Of a stretch of 32,943 bases of DNA, positions 8,718 to 16,822 are shown piece by piece. Location of the stretch: the NCBI GenBank assembly GCA_021828285.1, contig JAKASG010000006.1, positions 1 to 32,943 on the forward strand, read 5' to 3'. The stretch comes from Acidobacteriota bacterium. Its GTDB lineage: Bacteria > Acidobacteriota > Terriglobia > UBA7540. Below the pieces are notes generated by a model. That model saw only the letters and a program-made list of their open reading frames with translations. It was not told the origin of the DNA and made no database searches. How positions within the stretch are numbered: the first letter of the stretch is position 1; each line of letters opens with the position of its first letter. The translations under genes were made by a program, and so were the position numbers.

Positions 8718-11303
8718 TTACCGGATGTCGAAAATGAATCCGTCCACGCGCTTCTGAGGCCCCGCGAAATCTCCGGCATAGGGCGACACCTGGTTGTTGT
8801 AAACCGCGGTGGGGTTTCGCCGATCCGTCGTGTTGATTGAGAAGAAGCCGACACGGACTTTGCGTCCCTTGAAAATCGGCGCGTGGAAGTCGCGGTAGAG
8901 GCTGAAGTCGAAAGTAAAGTAAGTGGGAAAACGCGCCTGGTCGGGCGTTCCAACGTACCTTTGAAATTGGTCAACAATCGAATATGGAAAACCGCTGTGA
9001 ATGTCGAAGGCGGGGATGAACGTAAGCTTGAATGGAACGGCAAGGCTGCTGAGCATCGTGAAGCGGTCCGGCACGTCGGAGGGCAAGTTGGCGAATTCGT
9101 TCGGGTGGATGACCGGCTGCCAGAAAGCGCCGAAAAGTTCTGAAAGGGTGTTCAAATCGCCGAGGCTTTGGCTGTGCACGTACGTTGCGGTGATGCGGTC
9201 GCGCGCGTTCGGCTGGTAAACGACCGCAAATTCCAGCGCGTGATAACGCGCCGAACCGGTGTTCTGGAGAAGCATCGCTGTTCCCAACGTGGGCAAAGTC
9301 GCAGGGCTGGTCACGAAGATATTGTAAGTTGTGCTCTTGAGATAGCCGGCTCTTGCCCGGATTCGCCGAGTGATTTGCTGCTCTAATTCGGCCCGCCAGA
9401 TTGTGCTGTAGGGCGTGGTACTGAATTCGGAGCAGCTTGAAAGCAGCCGAATCCCTCCCGCCGCTGCTTCTGCGCAGCGGTTGGGGTACGATACGGGAGA
9501 ACCCACGGGAAGGTTTCCCGGGACTAAGTCCGTTATGACGCGCTCGGGATTCGACGCGAAGTCGGCCGCGAGCAGCGGGAAACGGTCGTAGAAAATTCCC
9601 GCGCTGGCGCGGAAAATGGTCTTGCCCTGCTTGTCCGGCGTAAAGACGATACCCAGGCGTGGCGCCGGAGCAAAATCTCTGCCGATAGCCTGGGTTGTCG
9701 CGCGAAATCCCAGGTTTACCGCGAGCCGCGTGTTGAGCGTCCACTGATCGCTCACGAAGCCCGACACTTCCGTCGCGCTCGCCCTGAGCGTGCTGCCTCC
9801 CGTAAAGTCGATTCTTTCGAGAAGGGAGTTGTTCTCGCCGAGTATTTGGATCGGGCGGGAAATGTCGGTTCCCGTATAAGCGCGCCTTCCAGCATTCGCC
9901 CCTAAAATCAGCCGGTGACGGCCATGCCAGCGCTTTTCGGGAAGCTCGATGGTTTCGCCGCCTTCCTGCTGATCGCTCAAGCGAGACCAGTCGTTGAAGT
10001 AGGAACCAGAGTACCCGACGGGCGTCACCAGCATGTCGCTTTGGCCCTGGCCGTGAACGTAATTATGCACGCCGAGCAGGTGAAACATGGTTACGAAGCT
10101 CGTGCCGGAAGCAAGCGTCAGCCGATCCGACAGCATGGTTGAAAATCCTCGCTGCCCGTAGTTTTCGGAGGCGGGTTTCGGAATGAGCGCGTCAATGTTT
10201 GCATTCGCCTGCCGCTCCGGGAAAATCTGAAAATGGCCGGTCAGAATATGGCGCTCGGAAAGCAGCGCCTGAAACGTCGTGTAGGAATTCAATCCGGTCG
10301 TCGTGGTGATGTTATTCGGCCAGGCGAGTCCGCGAACGTTTTCCCGGTTGTCCTCATAGGTGACGGCTTCCGAAAAGTTGAGTTTCCCTTTCACCAGCGG
10401 CCCGGTCAAATAAGCGCGCGGTTCGAATGATTTAGCGCCGACGAGTTGTCCGTTCTCCGCCAGAATGTGCGGAAAGATGTCGCTGAATTTGAACTTCCAA
10501 TCGCTTCCGGGCGCTTTCGTGCTTACCGAGGTCAATCCCCCTACGAATCCTCCTTCCTCGGCGAAAAGCGGAGTTTCATTCACTTCGAGCGTATTAATCG
10601 CGTCCACCGGAAGATCGATGATAAACGCGCCGGTCACCGGGTCAACCGCTTCGGCGTTATCAATCGTGAACATCCCCATGCTTTCCGCCAGCCCTCCGAT
10701 GTAGGTCCTGCCGTTTGGAGTGCGAATGACGCCCGCGATCAAAGGCAGCGTTTCCTGGGTTTTCTGTTCGGCGAGGGGGGCGTTCACCACCTGCTTCGCG
10801 GTCAGACGGGCGGGAGGAGCGACGTTTTGCGCGCCGGTGAGGGGCGCGGATGCATGGACTTCCACTCGCTGCCGCACCACTGAGAATCCTAGCCGAATGT
10901 TTCGAACCGTCACCTGCGAGGGTAGAATCGTGACTTTGATGGTTTCCGTTTGAAAGAGCGGAGCCGAAGCGGTCAAAGTGTAATTGCCTGGGGGAATATT
11001 CTCGATTCTATAAAATCCGCTTTCGGACGTTTCAACCTTGAACACGGAAGGCGGTGTTTGCGTCCCGGCCAGACGGATCGAAATGCCTTGAGCTTGCAAG
11101 ACTCGGCCCTCCGCGCTCGTAACCGTCACGGTGCCTTGCAGGCTTGCGCCCGCAGGCTGCTGGGCAAAGGCTCCGACTGCAGCCGCGAGTGTTGCAAAAG
11201 CGGAAACCGCAAGCAGAATGGGATGCTGGGGTTGTTGGCCTCGGCGCCCGATGCGGCGCAAGAGAGAAGCGAATTGCCTTTCATGGCTCACGGGCGATTC
11301 CAA
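8718..11303 (-). CDS. TonB-dependent receptor, Oar-like, with carboxypeptidase-regulatory-like domain
   Basis: This is an outer-membrane transporter of 861 residues. A long basic n-region and hydrophobic stretch (about 24-48) ending in AFA-QQ form a signal peptide. Residues 54-130 fit the CarboxypepD_reg-like beta-sandwich (GTVTV..., SGFYRIENIPPGNYTLTASA). A plug domain follows at about 150-265 (PLIAGVIRTPNGRTYIGG, VDAINTLEVNETPLFAEEGG), and then a beta-barrel to the C-terminus. Barrel-like phrases include YVHSQSLGDLN and FSLYRDFHAP. This architecture is characteristic of Acidobacteriota and Bacteroidota nutrient or peptide receptors. The substrate is unknown and no TonB/ExbBD genes are near. 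It starts at TTG 11303; a GTG four codons later is an alternative. Confidence 0.9.
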   Translation of the reverse strand: MESPVSHERQFASLLRRIGRRGQQPQHPILLAVSAFATLAAAVGAFAQQPAGASLQGTVTVTSAEGRVLQAQGISIRLAGTQTPPSVFKVETSESGFYRIENIPPGNYTLTASAPLFQTETIKVTILPSQVTVRNIRLGFSVVRQRVEVHASAPLTGAQNVAPPARLTAKQVVNAPLAEQKTQETLPLIAGVIRTPNGRTYIGGLAESMGMFTIDNAEAVDPVTGAFIIDLPVDAINTLEVNETPLFAEEGGFVGGLTSVSTKAPGSDWKFKFSDIFPHILAENGQLVGAKSFEPRAYLTGPLVKGKLNFSEAVTYEDNRENVRGLAWPNNITTTTGLNSYTTFQALLSERHILTGHFQIFPERQANANIDALIPKPASENYGQRGFSTMLSDRLTLASGTSFVTMFHLLGVHNYVHGQGQSDMLVTPVGYSGSYFNDWSRLSDQQEGGETIELPEKRWHGRHRLILGANAGRRAYTGTDISRPIQILGENNSLLERIDFTGGSTLRASATEVSGFVSDQWTLNTRLAVNLGFRATTQAIGRDFAPAPRLGIVFTPDKQGKTIFRASAGIFYDRFPLLAADFASNPERVITDLVPGNLPVGSPVSYPNRCAEAAAGGIRLLSSCSEFSTTPYSTIWRAELEQQITRRIRARAGYLKSTTYNIFVTSPATLPTLGTAMLLQNTGSARYHALEFAVVYQPNARDRITATYVHSQSLGDLNTLSELFGAFWQPVIHPNEFANLPSDVPDRFTMLSSLAVPFKLTFIPAFDIHSGFPYSIVDQFQRYVGTPDQARFPTYFTFDFSLYRDFHAPIFKGRKVRVGFFSINTTDRRNPTAVYNNQVSPYAGDFAGPQKRVDGFIFDIR

Positions 11304-11457
11304 CAGGACCCTGCAAAATTACTTGAACGCAAGCCGTCTCGATCCTGCAATTCGTAAACAACCAAACGCAGGAGCGCTTCCCGCGTTGAAGAGGATCCAG
11401 TCGGCGCGATAAATAGGTGTCTTAATGCATCTCGCCGAAGCCAAGCAATTGTGGAGG

Positions 11458-12804
11458 CTATTTTCGCTGGCGCAGATTTTCCTTCGGGGCCCGCGACGGC
11501 GCAAAGAAATGCCAGCCAAAGGTGCGCGAATGCCGGCGAAGAGCTGTCCGGGGAATTTGCAGCGCCTCGCAAACATCCTTGACGGAAGCGCCGCGGGCGC
11601 GATGGCCGGCAATCTGCCGGGGCAATTCCATTTCACGTTGAACGACGCTGCTATAGAATCGCTCGAGTTGACGCGTTGCTCCCATCCAGCTCCATCGTTC
11701 CGCTTCGCGGCGAGCCTGCGCTCCAAGCCGGCGTCGGCAGGCTGAATCGCTGAGCAATGCCTTGACAGCGGCGACTGCGTCCGATGGGTTCGCCGGGTCG
11801 TAAAGGCGGCCCGTCACGCCATCTTCAACGGCGTCCGTAATCCCTCCCGCGTTCGCCGCGACCGGCGGGCAGCCAGCCGCCATCGCTTCGAGCAGGACCA
11901 ATCCCAGCGTTTCCGTGCGGGAAGGCATCACGAAGACATCCGCTGAGGCGTAGGCGGAAGCAAGCTCTTCGCCTCTCAAATAGCCCGCGAAATACGTGGG
12001 CGTACCGGCAAAGACTTCCTCAAGCCGCGCCCGATTGGGACCGTCCCCCACGAGCGCCAGCCGCGTGCCCGGCAAAGCCTCCAGCAAGGGCCGGCATCGC
12101 TCAATCTCTTTTTCGGCCGACAGCCGCCCGACGTAAATCAGGAGCTTCTCTTCGGGATGTCCCTGCGTGAGACGCGCACGCATCTCCTCTGATGCGCGCC
12201 GGGGGTGAAAGAGTTGTGTATCCACGCCCCGCGGCCAAAGCTCGACACGCCGCACGCCGCGGTCTTCGAGAAGCTCTTGCATGGCGCGCGAAGTCACGAG
12301 GGTCATGTCCGCCCGGTTGTATAATCCCCGGATTCCGTTCCAAGCAATCCCTTCCAGCCGTCCCATGCCATAGTAGTGGAGATACTTTGGAAGCTGCGTG
12401 TGATGGGAGACGACGAGCGGGACTTTATGAGTTTTGCTGTAATAGAAAGCTGAAAGGCCAAGCAGGACCGGTTGCACGGCGTGAATGATGTCCGGCCGGA
12501 ATTCAGTAAGGATTTTCCCGACCGAGGGGCGCGGAATGGCCGCCTTGATTTCCGGGTAAAGCGGAAAGGCAAATGCCGGAACACCGTAAACGCGCGCTCC
12601 GTCGAATTCTCCGGCGCCGCCTTTGGGCGCAATCACCAGCAACGTGTGTCCCATCTGGTGCAAAGGAGGAATCGTGTGCGAAAGGCGCGTCGCAATTCCG
12701 TCCGTCCTTGGCAGGAACGTCTCGGTGAAGATCGCAATGCGCATGGGTCGTTCAGGCGCAGGGATTGGGGACGCCTGGGAAGCCGGGGAAGAAGCGACGG
12801 TCAA
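11458..12804 (-). CDS. GT4 glycosyltransferase, SQD2-like
   Basis: The 448-residue product is a GT-B fold glycosyltransferase. From memory it resembles plant/cyanobacterial sulfoquinovosyltransferase SQD2 along most of its length: FTETFLPRTDGIATRL (26-41), KPDIIHA-like RPDIIHAV (103-110), HHTQLPKY (134-141), YVGRLSAEKEIE (224-235), and the EX7E nucleotide-sugar motif E298/E306 in SRTETLGLVLLEAMAAG. Whether the acceptor is diacylglycerol is inference. Residues 390-448 are an extra tail with an HTH-like stretch (ASVKDVCEALQIPRTALRR). The TTG start at 12804 is set by a perfect GGAGGT five nt upstream. An internal ATG at 12744 would remove only the first 20 residues. It lies 135 nt downstream of the PHP gene on the same strand. 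Confidence 0.88.
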   Translation of the reverse strand: MTVASSPASQASPIPAPERPMRIAIFTETFLPRTDGIATRLSHTIPPLHQMGHTLLVIAPKGGAGEFDGARVYGVPAFAFPLYPEIKAAIPRPSVGKILTEFRPDIIHAVQPVLLGLSAFYYSKTHKVPLVVSHHTQLPKYLHYYGMGRLEGIAWNGIRGLYNRADMTLVTSRAMQELLEDRGVRRVELWPRGVDTQLFHPRRASEEMRARLTQGHPEEKLLIYVGRLSAEKEIERCRPLLEALPGTRLALVGDGPNRARLEEVFAGTPTYFAGYLRGEELASAYASADVFVMPSRTETLGLVLLEAMAAGCPPVAANAGGITDAVEDGVTGRLYDPANPSDAVAAVKALLSDSACRRRLGAQARREAERWSWMGATRQLERFYSSVVQREMELPRQIAGHRARGASVKDVCEALQIPRTALRRHSRTFGWHFFAPSRAPKENLRQRK

Positions 12805-12809
12805 GCTTC

Positions 12810-12815
12810 ACCTCC
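12810..12815 (-). promoter_or_regulatory. SD site that fixes the TTG start of the glycosyltransferase
   Basis: A perfect GGAGGT on the minus strand, followed by GAAGC and the TTG start codon. It decides for the 12804 start over the internal ATG at 12744. Confidence 0.7.
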
Positions 12816-12939
12816 GCAACATCTGGCTTCCGACGCTCTTGTTTTCATCAGGCCGTTCGTTCTTCCCGGTCTCAAGGTGTCAAAGAAGTCCGCGGAATGT
12901 TTCGGTGCAGAACCACCTCTTGAGCGATTCGGAAGACTT

Positions 12940-14160
12940 TCAATGCCGATTGGGTTGAATGGCTACGGCGCTATCTTGTCCTTGCCCCACTTGTCGCATG
13001 GGCCAGGAAGCAAGATCATTCTCCGCACGAAGCGACAGGAGCCACCCCAGGATGGGCCGGATAAAGTCGCTGCCGACCGCAATCGTCGTTTTGACGGCCG
13101 GCCAAATCCATATCGGAGGAGCGTTCGCATCCCAACGGTGGGAGAGCGATTCCCAGCCGTCGCCATCAACGTTGGCGAAAATACGGTCGGTGAACCGCCG
13201 TTGTCCCTCTGGATAATGCGGATAGTTGCGGAGCACGTCGCGCGCCTGCGCCAGCTTCCGCAGCGTGACCGATTCTTCATAGCTGTTCATGACGACCACG
13301 CAGTTCCGCCGCTGGACGCGGACTTCTTCGACAAATTCCCCCCAGCTTTCCCCGTGCGTCAAGTTCACGACGGTGTTCGGCATGCAGCCGTGCCGGTCGC
13401 CGCCTGCTACCACCGGAAGATCGATTTCTTCCGCCATCTCGAGCGTCTCGCGGTTCTCGCTGCACGGGCGGATACCGTTGAATTCGACAGCATGAATCCA
13501 TTGCCGGCACTTTGCCATGAATTCCCGCAGGGTCGCGCGATGCCTCTCGATATCCACCCAAGCGAAGTTCGCCCAGGGATGATTCAAAACGACCAGAACC
13601 TCGGGAAAACTATCGAGAAACGCGAGGACTTCGTTGAGCTTGCCTTCATCAGGGGTCGCCGTGTAAAGCGCCAGCTCCTTCATAACCTCGGCGGCGCGGT
13701 CCGCCGGCAGATGGTGCACGCCGATGTGAAAGACGTTGCCCGCAAAAGGCATGCTCCACTCGGCGGAGATCGCGGCGTCGGCGGAAATGGGTTGCGCCCG
13801 CAAGAAAACCCCTGCGGTGATCGAGTCGTGGTCGGTGACGGAAACCAACGGCTTCAAGTTGAGATGCTTCTCAATCTGCCCTGCTTCCGAAGCATAGACC
13901 ATGCTGGGGGAAACGGGCGGCGTCCAGTATGCGCAGCGGAAATCGACCGCCTTGCCATGGTAACTTTCGTATCGTTTCATCTCGGCCTGGAACCACCGGC
14001 TGATCAACGGTACTCGATGGACATCGAGAAAATAAGGCAGAAAATCAAGACTTTCTCTGGAATGAAATGAATGACTGTGCAGTGAGACTGCCGTCCGAAA
14101 CTCCGGAGTAGCTCCGGCAGCTTCGGACTGCTTCTGAACGCGTATTAGGGCTCGCTTCAA
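12940..14160 (-). CDS. PHP-domain metal-dependent phosphoesterase
   Basis: This 406-residue protein has all the metal-ligand motifs of the PHP (polymerase and histidinol phosphatase) superfamily in order: LHSHS (H28, H30), VTDHDS (D110, H111), E134 in ISAEWSMP, LNHPW (H194), and GGDRHG (D255, H257). The spacing between the first two motifs is longer than in short PHP enzymes. A hydrophobic stretch near the C-terminus (IWIWPAVKTT...PILGWLLSL) may bind the membrane. The frame is open to a GTG/ATG at 14244/14241, but a TTG at 14160 has a perfect GGAGGT six nt upstream, so I use it. The substrate is unknown; pairing with the downstream glycosyltransferase suggests sugar or lipid phosphate chemistry. 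Confidence 0.82.
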   Translation of the reverse strand: MKRALIRVQKQSEAAGATPEFRTAVSLHSHSFHSRESLDFLPYFLDVHRVPLISRWFQAEMKRYESYHGKAVDFRCAYWTPPVSPSMVYASEAGQIEKHLNLKPLVSVTDHDSITAGVFLRAQPISADAAISAEWSMPFAGNVFHIGVHHLPADRAAEVMKELALYTATPDEGKLNEVLAFLDSFPEVLVVLNHPWANFAWVDIERHRATLREFMAKCRQWIHAVEFNGIRPCSENRETLEMAEEIDLPVVAGGDRHGCMPNTVVNLTHGESWGEFVEEVRVQRRNCVVVMNSYEESVTLRKLAQARDVLRNYPHYPEGQRRFTDRIFANVDGDGWESLSHRWDANAPPIWIWPAVKTTIAVGSDFIRPILGWLLSLRAENDLASWPMRQVGQGQDSAVAIQPNRH

Positions 14161-14166
14161 AGCGAC

Positions 14167-14172
14167 ACCTCC
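14167..14172 (-). promoter_or_regulatory. SD site that fixes the TTG start of the PHP gene
   Basis: A perfect GGAGGT on the minus strand, followed by GTCGCT and TTG. It is the same arrangement as in the next gene of the pair. Confidence 0.65.
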
Positions 14173-14278
14173 CGTTTTTGATGGCAGCGTGAACAGCCCG
14201 ACAGGCCATGTTCGACTCTCCCGCGAAGCGACCGCGCACATCACGGCCTGCGGGGGGCATCCCTGCAGCCGCGCTTTT

Positions 14279-14307
14279 ACTCTAGCAGGTTAAGCGCGGC
14301 CGGGCAA
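14279..14307 (-). promoter_or_regulatory. Candidate promoter of the PHP-glycosyltransferase pair
   Basis: On the minus strand, TTGCCC (plus 14302-14307) and TAGAGT (plus 14279-14284) are spaced 17 bp, with a TG one base upstream of the -10 (extended -10). It implies a leader of about 110 nt before the TTG start. Confidence 0.45.
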
Positions 14308-14399
14308 TAACTTGGAGATTAAAACAAGATTAAATTTCAGTACAGACCCATGAGCCGGGGATAAAAGCCATCGGTTAACGCGCGAGCGAAGGGATAGGC

Positions 14400-14405
14400 T
14401 AAAAT
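14400..14405 (+). promoter_or_regulatory. -10-like box just upstream of the 45-residue ORF
   Basis: TAAAAT ends 6 nt before the ATG at 14412, so a transcript from it would begin at about the start codon. A weak TTAACG sits 19 bp upstream. Confidence 0.35.
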
Positions 14406-14411
14406 GAACGC

Positions 14412-14549
14412 ATGGCAAAGCAGCGTTTCACCGTCGGGGATTTCTTCAGGCTGGTCCCCCACTTCCTCACCGCGTACGTGGGCGGCTGGTTGCTGATGTT
14501 CTCGGATCTGTTCAGGAAACGCCTCCGCCGGAATGACTCCCACAGATAA
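14412..14549 (+). CDS. Possible small single-pass membrane protein (45 aa)
   Basis: I do not recognise this short ORF. It reads MAKQRFTVGDFFRLVPH, then a hydrophobic stretch (FLTAYVGGWLLMFSDLF), then a basic tail (RKRLRRNDSHR), which gives a sensible membrane topology with a positive cytosolic end. There is no SD, but a TAAAAT box sits so close that a leaderless mRNA is possible. Composition is protein-like, and the antisense frame looks like a shadow. It could instead be a chance ORF in an eroding region, as it stands beside a pseudogene. It is too short for many gene callers. Confidence 0.4.
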   Translation: MAKQRFTVGDFFRLVPHFLTAYVGGWLLMFSDLFRKRLRRNDSHR

Positions 14550-14604
14550 CTTTGCGCCTGGCTTTCGCCGTTGCCTAGGTTCGGGAACGGAACAGCTTTC
14601 TGCG

Positions 14605-14974
14605 TTACCGCCGAGTTGGTTGCAGTTCGTCAGAGCCGCGCAGCGCGAACTCATCGCCTTCATGAAGGTCTCCAAAAACCTCGACGAGGTTGCCGGCGTT
14701 CAACCCTGTTTTCACGTTCACCCATTCGGTCCTGCCGTTGCGCCCGCGGATGACAAAATTCGATTCCATCGTGCGCGTGACGGCCGAAGCAGGAACAAGG
14801 AGGGTGGGTTGAGTGCGCTTGACGGGAAAGGATACCGTCGGAAACATGCCCGGAGCGAGGTTTTCATCAAGATTCGCTACGTCGAGTTCGACTGGCATGG
14901 TGCGAGTCTTCGCTTCCAATGCAGCGCGAGTGTCAGAGGAGGCTGAACAGAACTTGGCGAAACTGCTGTTTCAT
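14605..14974 (-). pseudogene. Eroded efflux membrane-fusion protein (HlyD/RND adaptor type)
   Basis: An open frame ending at 14605 encodes about 105 residues that look like the C-terminal beta-barrel and membrane-proximal part of an RND periplasmic adaptor: LAPGMFPTVSFPV, LLVPASAV, then VKTGLNAGNLVEVFGDLHEGDEFALRG. The rest of an adaptor (about 250-300 residues) is absent. Just upstream, an ATG at 14974 behind an AGGAAG site begins 'MKQQFRQVLFSLL' in another frame and stops at once, as if the start of the gene had been joined to its end by an internal deletion with a frameshift. No RND pump or TolC gene is adjacent. The adaptor homology is fairly clear; the deletion story is inference. Confidence 0.6.
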
Positions 14975-15126
14975 CTTCCTTGCCCCTCCAAAAATCTCTG
15001 CCCAAAAAATCTTCGGCTCGAACATACTTCTTAAAAACCGTCGTATCGAATTTACCCACACCCCACCTTACGCTTCACTCCGCGAAGCGTGGCTGAATTT
15101 TTCTGAAACCAAACTTGTCTCTTGTA

Positions 15127-15213
15127 TGGTGCGGAAGGGGGGACTCGAACCCCCACGGTCTTGCGACCGTCAGCCCCTCAAGCTGGTGCGTCTGCCAATT
15201 CCGCCACTTCCGC
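15127..15213 (-). tRNA. tRNA-Leu (GAG anticodon)
   Basis: An 87-nt class II tRNA on the minus strand, with encoded CCA (plus 15127-15129). The acceptor stem GCGGAAG pairs with CTTCCGC. It has the T-loop GTTCGAGTC, a Leu-type D arm (TGGCGGAATTGGCAGACGC), and a long variable arm (CGGTC-GCAA-GACCG). The anticodon loop TTGAGGG gives GAG, which decodes CUC/CUU. The first anticodon-stem pair is a C-A mismatch, which is unusual but tolerable. Confidence 0.95.
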
Positions 15214-15457
15214 AGTTTCGATCCCTCGAGCGCATGCGATGGGCCGGAACTTGAGCTTCCGCTCGCATTCACGCCCAGGAACACTCGCCGGATATTGGGC
15301 AAGCCGCGCCAATCACGTTAGCATGAGCATGTCCGAAACGCAATTCGGCTTTTGCATTTCGAGCCGTGCCGTTCGCTTCGCGTGGGCGCAATTCCGACGC
15401 GGAGCCAGCGGCTTTTTCCCAAATCAGTGAAGATGCCGCCACGGAGCGCGAATTTGT
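15214..15457. other. Intergenic region between tRNA-Leu and the glgC promoter
   Basis: Apart from the weak minus-strand tRNA promoter candidate I see nothing convincing here. Short frames on both strands have no SD and no recognisable protein. Confidence 0.5.
15315..15343 (-). promoter_or_regulatory. Candidate promoter of tRNA-Leu
   Basis: On the minus strand, TTGCGT (plus 15338-15343), a 17-bp spacer and TAACGT (plus 15315-15320) preceded by TGC. This is about 100 bp upstream of the tRNA 5' end. The -10 match is weak. Confidence 0.3.
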
Positions 15458-15463
15458 TATAAT
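15455..15463 (+). promoter_or_regulatory. Extended -10 promoter of glgC
   Basis: TGTTATAAT is a perfect TGn-TATAAT (-10 at 15458-15463). There is no matching -35. It would give a leader of about 93 nt before the GTG start of glgC. Confidence 0.6.
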
Positions 15464-15562
15464 CAGGCGTTCGCCGGGCGGGAAGGAAACCTTCTCCTGC
15501 GCCCGGTTTCCAGGAAATGAAGTTGCGTTCGGACGGCGCAACAAGGAAGGAGTGAGCCTGCG

Positions 15563-16792
15563 GTGGTTCGCGACACTCTGGTTTGTCTATTGGCGGGCGG
15601 AGCAGGCGAGCGGCTGTACCCCCTCACACGCGACCGCGCCAAACCTGCGGTTCCGTTCGGCGGCAATTACCGCATCATTGATATCACGCTTTCGAATTGC
15701 CTCAACTCCAACCTGCGCCGCATTTTCGTCATCACGCAGTACAAATCCCTCTCGCTCAACCGGCACATGCGCGAAGGCTGGAGCATGCTGCCGAGCGAGC
15801 TAGGCGAATTCGTTCAAGTCCTGCCGCCCATGCAGCGCGTGAGCGAATCCTGGTATCGAGGCACAGCGGACGCCATCTACCAGAACCTCTATTCAATCGG
15901 CAGCGAGCCCTGCAACTACACGCTCATTCTTTCCGGCGACCACGTTTACAAAATGGATTATCAGCGGATGCTTCGGCAGCATTTGGATTCGGCCGCGGAA
16001 GCCACGATCGGCGTTATTGAATTCGATCTCGCTGAAGCCACTCGCTTCGGCGTGGTCGAACTCGACAACCAATCGCGCATCATCGGCTGGCAGGAAAAAC
16101 CGCAGGATCCCAAGCCCTCCCCGCACAATGGGGAGAAATGCATGGTCTCAATGGGGATTTATTGTTTTAACCGTGAATTGCTCCTTCGAGCCGTCTCGGA
16201 AGACGCCGAAAACGCAGAGTCAAGCCACGATTTCGGAAGAGATATTATTCCGCGGCTCATCGAAAAGCATCGCATTTACGCCTACAACTTCGTGGATGAA
16301 AACCGGAAAGAAGCTCTCTATTGGCGGGATATCGGAACCATCGAAGCCTACTACGAAGCGAACATGGACCTGATCTCCGTCAACCCCGTGTTCAACCTCT
16401 ACGATGCGCACTGGCCCATCCGCACGTATCAGCGGCAGTATCCGCCAGCCAAATTCGTGTTCGCGGAAGAAGGGCGGCGCATGGGCATCGCGGTGGATTC
16501 GATGGTATCGATGGGCTCGATCATTTCCGGCGGGCGCGTGACCCGCTGCATCCTCTCACCCGATGTCCGCGTCAATAGCTATACCGACGTCGAAAGCTCC
16601 ATCATTCTGTCGCACGTCAATGTCGGGCGGTATTCGCGCATCCGCCGCGCCATCATTGACCGCCACATTGACATTCCGGAACACACCGAAATCGGCTACA
16701 ACCTGGAAGAAGACCGTAAGAAATATCACGTTACTGAAGGCGGCATTGTCGTCGTCGTCCCGGAGCAGCGCATGTTCGAAGAGCCCGATTAA
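15563..16792 (+). CDS. glgC: Glucose-1-phosphate adenylyltransferase
   Basis: ADP-glucose pyrophosphorylase makes ADP-glucose from ATP and glucose-1-phosphate, the regulated first step of glycogen synthesis. The 409-residue product has the nucleotidyltransferase loop LAGGAGERLYPLT (10-22), a lysine in AKPAVPFGG (K27), WYRGTADA (97-104), SGDHVYK (124-130) and GWQEKP, then a left-handed beta-helix C-terminal domain (SMVSMGSIISGG..., SSIILSHVNVG). It starts at GTG 15563; AAGGAAGGAG ends 11 nt upstream, a slightly long spacing. No glgA, glgB or glgP is in the window. Length and motifs agree with bacterial GlgC. Confidence 0.95.
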   Translation: MVRDTLVCLLAGGAGERLYPLTRDRAKPAVPFGGNYRIIDITLSNCLNSNLRRIFVITQYKSLSLNRHMREGWSMLPSELGEFVQVLPPMQRVSESWYRGTADAIYQNLYSIGSEPCNYTLILSGDHVYKMDYQRMLRQHLDSAAEATIGVIEFDLAEATRFGVVELDNQSRIIGWQEKPQDPKPSPHNGEKCMVSMGIYCFNRELLLRAVSEDAENAESSHDFGRDIIPRLIEKHRIYAYNFVDENRKEALYWRDIGTIEAYYEANMDLISVNPVFNLYDAHWPIRTYQRQYPPAKFVFAEEGRRMGIAVDSMVSMGSIISGGRVTRCILSPDVRVNSYTDVESSIILSHVNVGRYSRIRRAIIDRHIDIPEHTEIGYNLEEDRKKYHVTEGGIVVVVPEQRMFEEPD

Positions 16793-16822
16793 GCTCCGGT
16801 TCGCCTCGCGGCGACCGAGCTT
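16791..16822. terminator. Bidirectional hairpin between convergent glgC and secreted-protein genes
   Basis: AAGCTC pairs with GAGCTT (6 bp), then GG with CC, then TCGCC with GGCGA around a TCGC loop, with single-base bulges. The structure exactly fills the space between the two stop codons. T-tracts are short on both sides, so strength is uncertain. Confidence 0.5.

Noticed and set aside
12472-14070. A 532-codon plus-strand frame opposite the PHP and glycosyltransferase genes
   Set aside because: It is a long antisense shadow in GC-rich DNA; the minus-strand frames carry full catalytic motifs.
15075-15302. Short minus- and plus-strand frames over the tRNA
   Set aside because: They translate the tRNA-Leu gene; there is no coding evidence.
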